Source of the DNA: an uncultured Sulfuricurvum sp.
GTDB lineage: Bacteria; Campylobacterota; Campylobacteria; Campylobacterales; Sulfurimonadaceae
Reading direction: 5' to 3'
DNA: 64,000 nt
NCBI GenBank assembly: GCA_903844635.1
Contig: CAIMUF010000055.1
Coordinates: 34,382 to 98,381, forward strand
Shown here: in pieces, positions 17,705 through 24,328 of the stretch
Layout of the letters: each line of letters starts with the position of its first letter
Position numbering within the stretch: the stretch's first letter is position 1
Made by a program: the position numbers and the translations under genes
Notes under the pieces: model-generated
Seen by the model: only the letters and a program-made list of their open reading frames with translations
The model's database searches: none
What the model was told of the DNA's origin: nothing

Positions 17705-18499
17705 TTAAGATTTTTTGAGTGAAAACGCGATGGGTATGTTCAAATATGCGGCTTTGGGAAGTGCTGGATAGTCGCCGCTCAACGCTAGGACAGTTTGAAT
17801 TGCTTTAGCGTCCAAAAGTACACTGCCGCTGGAACTGAGAATTTCAGCCTTTTCGACTAAACCATTAGGTCTGAGTAAAAAGGAAACGGTTACCACACCT
17901 TCTAATCGAAGTTTTCGGGCAATTGCAGGATACGTTAGTGAATTTTCAATCATGGCTCGAATGCGTCCCAGTGTTGCTCCATTGATCTCTTCTTGTGAAA
18001 CGTTCAATTTTGGTAATTCGTTCGCCAATGTAGCAGGAGTGATTTTAGGAGAATCAATGTCGATAGTATGCTGATTCGAATGAAGTAAATCAGCATACTT
18101 TTGTGTGAGATCCGATGGAGCAACGCTGGGAAGCACTGGAGATGATTTAGGTGTCAACACCTCAAAAGAATCCGCCACAGGAGGAGTGAAAGACGGACTC
18201 TTTTGAGAAGTTAAAGCAGGTGATCTTTTAGAAAGTACATTGTGTACCACAGGAACACTTTTGGAGGATGCTTTTTGAGGTTGATCGGGAGAAATCGCTG
18301 ATATCGGTGCATAATCAGCCAAAGAGATCATAACAGGCTCCTCTTTAGGAAGCAAGATAGGATGCTGTGAAGCAAAATAAAGAGCTGCCGCCATAAGAGT
18401 CCCATGCAGAGTTACTGAGGCAGTAAATGATTTGACTTTTAATAAAGAATCGTTATAATGTATCTTATTTGATATAACGTTAGGGTTTAAAAAAATCAT
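17705..18499 (-). CDS. TonB energy-transducing protein
   Basis: The protein is about 264 aa with one N-terminal membrane anchor (SFTASVTLHGTLMAAALYFA), a Pro/Ser-rich periplasmic linker and a C-terminal TonB domain of about 185-260 (SLTYPAIARKLRLEGVVTVS, then SSGSVLLDAKAIQTV). It connects proton-motive force to the two receptors. No exbB or exbD lies nearby, so these must come from elsewhere. I start at 18499, where ATG overlaps the globin stop (ATGA); 18511 is also possible. ModE-like box B lies inside its first codons. Confidence 0.87.
   Translation of the reverse strand: MIFLNPNVISNKIHYNDSLLKVKSFTASVTLHGTLMAAALYFASQHPILLPKEEPVMISLADYAPISAISPDQPQKASSKSVPVVHNVLSKRSPALTSQKSPSFTPPVADSFEVLTPKSSPVLPSVAPSDLTQKYADLLHSNQHTIDIDSPKITPATLANELPKLNVSQEEINGATLGRIRAMIENSLTYPAIARKLRLEGVVTVSFLLRPNGLVEKAEILSSSGSVLLDAKAIQTVLALSGDYPALPKAAYLNIPIAFSLKKS
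18456..18479. promoter_or_regulatory. ModE-like box B within the tonB start region
   Basis: Halves TAATGTAT and ATATAACG with spacer CTTATTTG match 12 of 16 consensus positions; the right half is perfect. An extra CGTTATA at 18451-18457 forms a longer inverted pair with TATAACG at 18473-18479. It lies inside tonB codons about 7-15, so it would act as a roadblock or serve an internal promoter. Confidence 0.4.
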
Positions 18500-19059
18500 T
18501 GTTTTACCCATATAGACGAATACGAGTGACGCTCAATCGGTGCAACAGTCGTTCGACGGTTTATCATCCGAATCGAGAGAGGTTCAATCCAGTTCCAAAA
18601 CTCTTCGACACACTCTGAGGGTATTGCTAAATCATTGATCGTTTTTTTGTACATCATCAGCCAAATCTCACGCCCTTTTTCATCGATATTAATATGAAAA
18701 TGACGCATTCGCAGTGCTGGGTGACCGTGAACGAGAGTATACGCTTGTTCACCGCCCAATGCCTCTACGAAAAAATCAGCAGTCTTTTCTGTCGCAAAGG
18801 CAAACAGTGCATCATCGGCAGGAAACAAATCTCCGATTGTACTTTTACGCAGCAGTCCATGATGATAACGCACCATCGCTCGAATGTTCTCTGCACCCCA
18901 CGTTTTGTAAAGGGCATTGGTCGGAAAAGGGACTTCTGGATAAACAAAATCGATTTTCGCTTCTGCTGTATGAGAATGCTCGCTAGCGGGCTCGAACGGC
19001 TTCGTTCCGCAGGCGCTGAACTGTGATACGGGTTTCCCATTAGAGGTCATGAATGTCAT
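18496..19059 (-). CDS. Truncated-hemoglobin-family globin with N-terminal extension
   Basis: This 187-aa protein has about 45 extra residues before a truncated globin domain. Globin signs are the helix B/E region (AMVRYHHGLLRKSTIGDLFP), ADFFVEALGG, the proximal-His segment GHPALRMRHFHI, and WLMMYKKTINDL. Such globins bind O2 or NO or handle redox stress. The N-terminus has a Cys and a His-containing stretch but no clear signal peptide. AAAGGATAAAAC supports the ATG at 19059. It precedes and overlaps tonB, so it belongs to the uptake operon; why is not obvious. Confidence 0.75.
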   Translation of the reverse strand: MTFMTSNGKPVSQFSACGTKPFEPASEHSHTAEAKIDFVYPEVPFPTNALYKTWGAENIRAMVRYHHGLLRKSTIGDLFPADDALFAFATEKTADFFVEALGGEQAYTLVHGHPALRMRHFHINIDEKGREIWLMMYKKTINDLAIPSECVEEFWNWIEPLSIRMINRRTTVAPIERHSYSSIWVKQ

Positions 19060-19175
19060 GTTTTATCCTTTATCTTATGAAATAGGTAGGGCATCAGGGG
19101 AGACGACAGGTATTTGAATAACCGCAGACAAACGCTTCTGTCACCTCGTCTCATGTTCTATATGTTGTTTTCGTC

Positions 19176-19195
19176 ATTCCCGCGAAGGCGGGAAT
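19176..19195. repeat. Palindromic intergenic repeat, copy 1
   Basis: ATTCCCGC-GAAG-GCGGGAAT forms a perfect 8-bp-stem hairpin within GTCATTCCCGCG...GGGAATCCAGC. The same core occurs at 33519-33538. It lies between the porin stop (19217) and the globin gene and may end transcription, although no T-run follows in the minus direction. Confidence 0.75.
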
Positions 19196-19216
19196 CCAGC
19201 TTTATACTTATTTTTA

Positions 19217-20776
19217 TTAGAAACGGTAGTTTGCTTCGAGACGTAATTCACGATTCGAGGTGTCGTTTCCGTATCCTTCGGATTCAGTGCCGGTATTTCC
19301 CATCGCAACGCTTGAAGCTTTTGATAGTATTTCATTATTTTGGATCATGTAACGTGCTTTAAAATCTAAACTTTTGATGCTTGGAACTTTGTACATAGCA
19401 TCGATATTCCACTGACGGGTATCACCATTGTTGTAATAACGATCGGTTGCCCCTTGATAACCCACTTTGGATGGATCACGGTTGTAGTAGCTATAGCTGA
19501 TAAAAGCACTAAGCCCTGATGCAAGCGCGTTGAAGTCGTAATCAAACTGTGCTTTGTAAGCTTTTGTATTAGCATTCCAATCGGTAATTGTCATAGAACG
19601 AGTGTAGTCGTAGGTTGGAAATGCACGCCATGGGGCGATCAAGTCTCCACCATCATCGGTGTGTGAATAAGCGAGGAGTAGTTTTGCAGGTCCATAGTTC
19701 GTAACAGCACGGAATGCATACATATAGGTATTGACACTGTTGTCATTATCCCCTTTAAGCTGTACTTTTGATACTGCACCAGCAGGTGATGTTGCTGTCA
19801 CCGCACCTGTTGCGTATGGAGATAATCCATCATGTGGTGTGATAATGGCACCTGCTCCTTTATCGAATTGCTGCATATAGCGAGCACCGAAGGTGATGAT
19901 GGCATCTCCAGCTTCGATGGCGTAGTTAGCCTCTAACATCCCCTGATCGATAATGTCAGCCCAATGCATTCCCCATGCTTGGATTTCAAGAGAGTCAATT
20001 GATTTGTTTTTAGCTCCTAATATAACAACTGCTGGGGCATCGTCTTGACCAAATTTAGCTTGATCTGCAACAGAACCTGCTGGAGTAGTAATTCCTGAAG
20101 TCGTGTAGTGAGTACGGTAGTAGTTTTTGATCGCATCGGGAGTGTCTCCTGTATCTGCCATAGAACCGAAATAGGTCATCCCCCGTTCTTTGATCTTATC
20201 CGCATAATCAACTTGGATGGTGGTGTTTGGGAGATCATTGGAAATAGCTTGAGCTCCTTCAACTGCGATAGGGATCATCTTGGTATCATTTGGAGTGATC
20301 CATGGATTGGCCATTAAAAATCGACCACCTTTGATTTTTGTATTCTCAATATCGTATTGCAGATACGATTCAGCGAGTACCGCATAGCCACTTCCAAAAT
20401 TGGTAGCCGCTCCCGGTCCGCGAGCAAATAGATCGGACGCAGTGGTATTTTTAGCATACCCTTTTGTTATACCATTTGTATCATCGGTCGCAATCCCTGT
20501 ACCGTGAGTGACATAAAATCCTGCTCCTGCACTGATTCCGTATAACGGGGCAGTTTTATAGATTAAACTTCCACCGATTGCCATCCCTTCACTGTCAAGA
20601 TTAGGTTTATTGGGTATCGCCCATCCATCATTATCTACCCAGTCAGTATTAAAATACTGCATGCGGATACGACCATCAAGTTTCCCCTCTTTAAAAGCTG
20701 ACGCTAAATCATCTGCAGCAGTAGCGAAAACTGCCGTCCCTAAAAGTAGTGCTGTTGCAATGCTAAGTTTTGTCAT
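19217..20776 (-). CDS. Opr-family outer-membrane porin
   Basis: This 519-aa protein has a signal peptide (about 20 residues, ending VFATA), then DLASAFKEGKLDGRIRMQYF, the usual start of Campylobacterota Opr/major outer-membrane porins, and ends in LRLEANYRF with terminal Phe. The body is Gly-, Asn- and Tyr-rich beta-barrel sequence. It starts 9 bp after modA, so it is cotranscribed with molbindin and modA and probably lets oxyanions such as molybdate through the outer membrane (inference from context). Confidence 0.85.
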   Translation of the reverse strand: MTKLSIATALLLGTAVFATAADDLASAFKEGKLDGRIRMQYFNTDWVDNDGWAIPNKPNLDSEGMAIGGSLIYKTAPLYGISAGAGFYVTHGTGIATDDTNGITKGYAKNTTASDLFARGPGAATNFGSGYAVLAESYLQYDIENTKIKGGRFLMANPWITPNDTKMIPIAVEGAQAISNDLPNTTIQVDYADKIKERGMTYFGSMADTGDTPDAIKNYYRTHYTTSGITTPAGSVADQAKFGQDDAPAVVILGAKNKSIDSLEIQAWGMHWADIIDQGMLEANYAIEAGDAIITFGARYMQQFDKGAGAIITPHDGLSPYATGAVTATSPAGAVSKVQLKGDNDNSVNTYMYAFRAVTNYGPAKLLLAYSHTDDGGDLIAPWRAFPTYDYTRSMTITDWNANTKAYKAQFDYDFNALASGLSAFISYSYYNRDPSKVGYQGATDRYYNNGDTRQWNIDAMYKVPSIKSLDFKARYMIQNNEILSKASSVAMGNTGTESEGYGNDTSNRELRLEANYRF

Positions 20777-20785
20777 AAGATATCC

Positions 20786-21544
20786 TTATTTTTTAACAGG
20801 CAAGCCATAACCGCTTGCTTTTAAGATTTGGAGTGCTTTAGCCGATGACATAAAACGGATAAATTTTTTGGCACCAATTTGATTCTCAGGTGAACCGTTT
20901 TTGAGCCCTACCATCGCCTGATCGATTGTGTTGTACGATTTTGGATCGACTTCGATCCATTTACCGACGTTTTTCATCTCAGGGCTAAGGACGATTGATT
21001 TCGCCATAAAGCCGACATCGACCGCTTTTGTGGTGACATAGGCGCCTACTTGGGAGATTGATTCTGCAATAATCAGTTTGCCTTCAATGGCATTGCCCAC
21101 TTTGTAAAACTTCATCGCGTTCATTGCTTCGATACCATATGGTGCTGTTTTAGGATTAGCAACGGCGATTTTTTTAACCGATGGATCCGCTACAATAGCT
21201 ACCCCTTTGGATAAATCAACTCCCGTATCACTCCAAAGGATAAGTGTTCCAAACGCATACACTTGAGAAGGTGTAGTTGTAAATCCACCATTGGCAAGTT
21301 TCGCTGGAAACTCAACATCTGCTGATAAAAACGCATCATACGGCGCACCACTCATGATTTGCTGTGTTAGTTTTCCAGAAGCTCCCGTAATGATTTTTAC
21401 ATCGATTCCTGATTCTTTGGTAAATGCTTGTGCGATGTCAGTGACCGCATATTTCATATTGGCCGCAGCGGCAACTGTAATGGTTTGCGCTGCAAGTGCT
21501 GAGGCAAACGCGAGAGAGGTAAGTAAGAGGTTAAATGGTTTCAT
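20786..21544 (-). CDS. modA: Molybdate-binding periplasmic protein ModA
   Basis: This 252-aa protein starts at 21544 behind AAGGAACC; a longer frame to 21613 lacks a ribosome site and would overlap the molbindin. It has a signal peptide of about 18 residues, then ITVAAAANMKYAVTDIA and ITGASGKLTQQIMSGAPYDA, the classic ModA oxyanion loop. VDVGFMAKSIV and TIDQAMVGLK complete the second lobe. It binds MoO4 or WO4 in the periplasm for ModBC, which are encoded 13 kb away in the same island. Confidence 0.93.
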   Translation of the reverse strand: MKPFNLLLTSLAFASALAAQTITVAAAANMKYAVTDIAQAFTKESGIDVKIITGASGKLTQQIMSGAPYDAFLSADVEFPAKLANGGFTTTPSQVYAFGTLILWSDTGVDLSKGVAIVADPSVKKIAVANPKTAPYGIEAMNAMKFYKVGNAIEGKLIIAESISQVGAYVTTKAVDVGFMAKSIVLSPEMKNVGKWIEVDPKSYNTIDQAMVGLKNGSPENQIGAKKFIRFMSSAKALQILKASGYGLPVKK

Positions 21545-21560
21545 GATAGGTTCCTTAATT

Positions 21561-21977
21561 TTATAACATACCGATAATGACACTGGAGGCTTTGAAGATT
21601 GCATAGACTTCATCGCCTTTTTTCATCATCAGTTCTTCACACGATTCATTGGTAATAATCGAGGTTAGGGTTGTGTTGCCGATAGTCATTTTAATCTCAG
21701 CATTGACCGCACCTTTAATCACTTCTGAGACTGTTGCACACAAAACATTGCGAGCGCTGATACGCAATGGTTTGTTTTTCGCCAAAATAATAGAGCTCGA
21801 TTTGATAAGCGCATAGGCACTGCACCCGATCGTGATTTCTAGGTTTTTAACCGACTCATTGGTAATGGTAGCAACGATTTTTTCATCGCCAAGTGACAAG
21901 ATAAGTTCAGAATTTACTGCACCGGTAATAACTGAATCAACTGTTCCATAAAGAGTATTGCGAGCAGAGGTTAACAT
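21561..21977 (-). CDS. Two-domain molbindin (tandem Mop/TOBE domains)
   Basis: This 138-aa protein consists of two Mop repeats: TSARNTLYGTVDSVITGAVN (from residue 3) and ISARNVLCATVSEVIKGAVN (from about 73). Each is followed by ITNES and a YA.IKSS/IFKASSVI strand. Mop domains assemble into cages that bind molybdate or tungstate in the cytoplasm, either as a store or a buffer. It is the first gene of a molbindin-modA-porin unit, with a ribosome site (AAAGGAAA) overlapped by box C and a promoter overlapped by box D. The TSARN motif also occurs in ModE, next upstream. Confidence 0.9.
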   Translation of the reverse strand: MLTSARNTLYGTVDSVITGAVNSELILSLGDEKIVATITNESVKNLEITIGCSAYALIKSSSIILAKNKPLRISARNVLCATVSEVIKGAVNAEIKMTIGNTTLTSIITNESCEELMMKKGDEVYAIFKASSVIIGML

Positions 21978-21985
21978 GAGATTTC

Positions 21986-22009
21986 CTTTATATATATTTT
22001 GATATAACG
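21986..22009. promoter_or_regulatory. ModE-like box C in the molbindin leader
   Basis: Halves CTTTATAT and ATATAACG around an 8-nt spacer match 15 of 16 consensus positions, the best of the five. It overlaps the molbindin Shine-Dalgarno, the same layout as box A. Confidence 0.65.
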
Positions 22010-22061
22010 ATAATTACAAACACAACAATGCAAAAAGCATTCATTTAAAATGCGACAATTA

Positions 22062-22085
22062 CGTTATGTTTTGTAAGATACAACG
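22062..22085. promoter_or_regulatory. ModE-like box D at the molbindin-modA-porin promoter
   Basis: CGTTATGT-N8-ATACAACG matches 14 of 16 consensus positions and is near-palindromic. It begins 2 bp past the -10 element and covers the expected transcription start, the usual place for a ModE repressor site. Confidence 0.65.
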
Positions 22086-22086
22086 T

Positions 22087-22092
22087 ATTATA
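22087..22092 (-). promoter_or_regulatory. -10 element of the molbindin-modA-porin operon
   Basis: A perfect TATAAT on the minus strand, followed after a few bases by box D. The leader to the ATG at 21977 would be about 100 nt and would include box C. Confidence 0.6.
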
Positions 22093-22182
22093 GAAAAAAA
22101 TGTCTTAATTTTTGTTATTTGTCATACTCTTGAAATTTGGCATCAAATTGAATTTCCATTATCACGGCTATGATGGAATTTT

Positions 22183-22959
22183 TTACAGCCCGATAATTAT
22201 ATGTAACGGTGAAATAATCGCGTAAGCGGTCATACCTACTTTTAACTTTTGTAGTGCATCTTGTTTTTCGAGGGCGATGAGGAGTGTGCTTCCATCTAGG
22301 CGCAGGCCAATTTCGATATTATCCCCTGAGCTTTCTAATGTTTCCACAGTGCCTGAGAGGATATTATCAGTGGTGTCGGAAGAAGGTGGTGTTGAGACGA
22401 TATTAATATCGCTCGATTTGATAATCGCATAGGTGTCACATCCAGTTGTTAATCCCATATTCTCAACCGATTTGGCGGTGATGATAGAGCGGAGGATGTC
22501 TGAACCGCTAAGGGCAAGGGTGAGGGTGGAATGCAGACCGTTTGTTTCGATGGTTTGTAACGTTGAGGGGATCTGATTGCGTGCACTGGTGGTAAGAAAT
22601 GTACGGCTGAGGATTCGGGCAAGGCGTTCAGGATCATTTCCAGCTTCAGAGAAACGGTCGATGAACTGACGGTGAAGTTCGTTAAATCGATGAAATGTAG
22701 CGATTAGTTCACGGGCATAGGGAGTGAGCTTTGTTCCTCCACCTCCCTTGCCACCTGTGAGGCGATCGATCAACGGTTGGTCGGCTAAGAGATTCATCCC
22801 GTTGATTCGCTCCCATGCCGCTTTGTAGCTCATTTTCATTTCTTTGGCAGCAGCGTTGATGGAACCGGTTTGATCGATTCGCTCCAACAGTTCTATCCGC
22901 CCTGCACCTAAAAAGCTTTGACCCTCTTTTGTGAGCCAAAAACGTCCGTCAATCTTCAT
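22183..22959 (-). CDS. modE: Molybdate-responsive transcriptional regulator ModE
   Basis: This 258-aa protein has an N-terminal winged helix (RIELLERIDQTGSINAAAKE, then MKMSYKAAWERINGM, and the GGKGGGGTKLTPYA wing) typical of ModE. Two Mop/TOBE domains follow: residues about 120-185, starting TTSARNQIPSTLQTI, and about 190-258, starting DNILSGTVETLES. Full-length ModE represses uptake genes when Mo or W is bound. It lies 6 bp after an unknown gene and is read toward the molbindin. Five candidate operators in the island make it the natural regulator of the whole set. Confidence 0.93.
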   Translation of the reverse strand: MKIDGRFWLTKEGQSFLGAGRIELLERIDQTGSINAAAKEMKMSYKAAWERINGMNLLADQPLIDRLTGGKGGGGTKLTPYARELIATFHRFNELHRQFIDRFSEAGNDPERLARILSRTFLTTSARNQIPSTLQTIETNGLHSTLTLALSGSDILRSIITAKSVENMGLTTGCDTYAIIKSSDINIVSTPPSSDTTDNILSGTVETLESSGDNIEIGLRLDGSTLLIALEKQDALQKLKVGMTAYAIISPLHIIIGL

Positions 22960-22965
22960 TGTTGT

Positions 22966-23499
22966 TTAGTCTTCTTCGATGCTGTCAGTGTTATCAGTAC
23001 TTTCTTTTTCTTCAAAATTGAGTAATTTTTTAGTTGTATTAACAGGACAGAAAAAAATAATTTCAAAGAAAGGATTCATAAGTGTCGTTTCTGAATCCGG
23101 CATATCAAACGCTTTAATTTCGAACCCTTTTCCATCTGCTTCAGTATTCATAATCACCGTAAAGCTCAATGTTCCCAGTGCCCGAAGCATATTGGTGACA
23201 TCTTTGTAAGTTCTGTGCTCTTTTGGAGCCATAAGATTTTGATTCTCTTCACTTCGGTTCTTCATTTGGATACTGAGAAGTGTAAGATTGTCGCGGTGGA
23301 TGCTTTTATTCCATTTGATAATACCTTTTGGAAATCGCAGGAGAGATGTTTTTGAAAGTAGCGGATTAGGAGTTGTTTTTTTGATGGTTTCTATAAGTTT
23401 TAAAAAAGAGTTTTTTCCGCCGACCGCTGCAGCATAAGCTAATAGTTGATCGTGAAGAAGGATTTTTTCATCATTGTTGATTTGATTGAAACGGCACAT
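22966..23499 (-). CDS. Protein of unknown function upstream of modE
   Basis: This 177-aa soluble protein is not one I recognise. It has a basic N-terminal half (KLIETIKKTTPNPLLSKTS, LRFPKGIIKWNKSIHRD), a hydrophobic strand-rich centre (LRALGTLSFTVIMNTEADG) and an acidic C-terminal tail (EEKESTDNTDSIEED). There is no signal peptide or membrane helix. It is probably the first gene of a two-gene unit with modE, which starts 6 bp after its stop, and has its own TATAAT. A link to Mo regulation is only positional. Confidence 0.6.
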   Translation of the reverse strand: MCRFNQINNDEKILLHDQLLAYAAAVGGKNSFLKLIETIKKTTPNPLLSKTSLLRFPKGIIKWNKSIHRDNLTLLSIQMKNRSEENQNLMAPKEHRTYKDVTNMLRALGTLSFTVIMNTEADGKGFEIKAFDMPDSETTLMNPFFEIIFFCPVNTTKKLLNFEEKESTDNTDSIEED

Positions 23500-23525
23500 T
23501 GTGAGCCTTTTGATTAAGATGCGTT

Positions 23526-23531
23526 ATTATA
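23526..23531 (-). promoter_or_regulatory. -10 element before the unknown gene and modE, within an inverted repeat
   Basis: TATAAT on the minus strand lies inside GCGTTA-TTA-TAACGC (23521-23535). The arms contain the TAACG half-site sequence of the ModE-like boxes, so autoregulation is possible, but the spacing differs from the 24-nt boxes. Confidence 0.4.
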
Positions 23532-23536
23532 ACGCG

Positions 23537-24328
23537 TTAATACAAAAAGCTTCGTTTCATGATAGGTCGAATCTGCTGGGCTGAAACAGTACTCTTTAAA
23601 AAAAGAGAATTCGCAATCACCCCTTGTTCCAACAACATATCAGAGCCATCTTTATAGGGGAGCTTTGCTTTTTTAACTTCGGCTAAAAAGGGAGTTTCTT
23701 TACCGTAAATTACGTCAATAGAGGCTTTAGACATTGCTAGTAATGCAGTTAGAAGGTCTGTTGGTATGGGTAATTCGTTGTCGGTAAGTCCTGCAGAGGT
23801 TGTATTGATAATAAGATCAAATGAACGGGGTGTGAATGTCTCCCAATCGTAGGCTTCAAAACCTTTTTCTTTAAAATACTCCAGCCGTCCTGAGGAGCGA
23901 TTAAGGATGGTAGGGGAGATTGCGTGGTGCTGTAGTGCAATGGCAAGTGCTTTTGCTGTCCCTCCCGCTCCGATAATCAATGCGGTAGAGAGTTGTCCAA
24001 AGGATTGGATCGCTGCAATAAAACCATCGGCATCGGTGTTGTAACCAATCAGTCGATCATTTTCTAGGATAAGAGTATTAACCGTACCGATTTCTTGGGC
24101 AATACCACGAACTTCATCGCATTGGGTGTATGCAGTTTCTTTGTGGGGGACGGTAACATTCGCTCCACTGAGAGCCTTAGCAAAAAAAACATCACGCAGT
24201 TTTGCGCCATCACTCAGCTGGGTGCGGGTATAGCAAGCATCTATTTCTAGTGCTTTAAAAACCGTGTTGTGCATAAGCGGTGAACGGGAATGAGCTACCG
24301 GATCACCAAAGATAGTAAAAATATTCAT
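23537..24328 (-). CDS. aroE: Shikimate dehydrogenase AroE
   Basis: This 263-aa protein catalyses NADPH-dependent reduction of 3-dehydroshikimate in the shikimate pathway. Seen: GDPVAHSRSPLMHN at the N-terminus, GANVTVPHKETA with the catalytic Lys, GYNTDADGF with the catalytic Asp, and the nucleotide loop LIIGAGGTAKALAIAL. The ATG at 24328 overlaps the trpE stop (TGATG). It ends the housekeeping operon that starts with the GGDEF gene; in C. jejuni it likewise follows the SPOR protein. Confidence 0.95.
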   Translation of the reverse strand: MNIFTIFGDPVAHSRSPLMHNTVFKALEIDACYTRTQLSDGAKLRDVFFAKALSGANVTVPHKETAYTQCDEVRGIAQEIGTVNTLILENDRLIGYNTDADGFIAAIQSFGQLSTALIIGAGGTAKALAIALQHHAISPTILNRSSGRLEYFKEKGFEAYDWETFTPRSFDLIINTTSAGLTDNELPIPTDLLTALLAMSKASIDVIYGKETPFLAEVKKAKLPYKDGSDMLLEQGVIANSLFLKSTVSAQQIRPIMKRSFLY

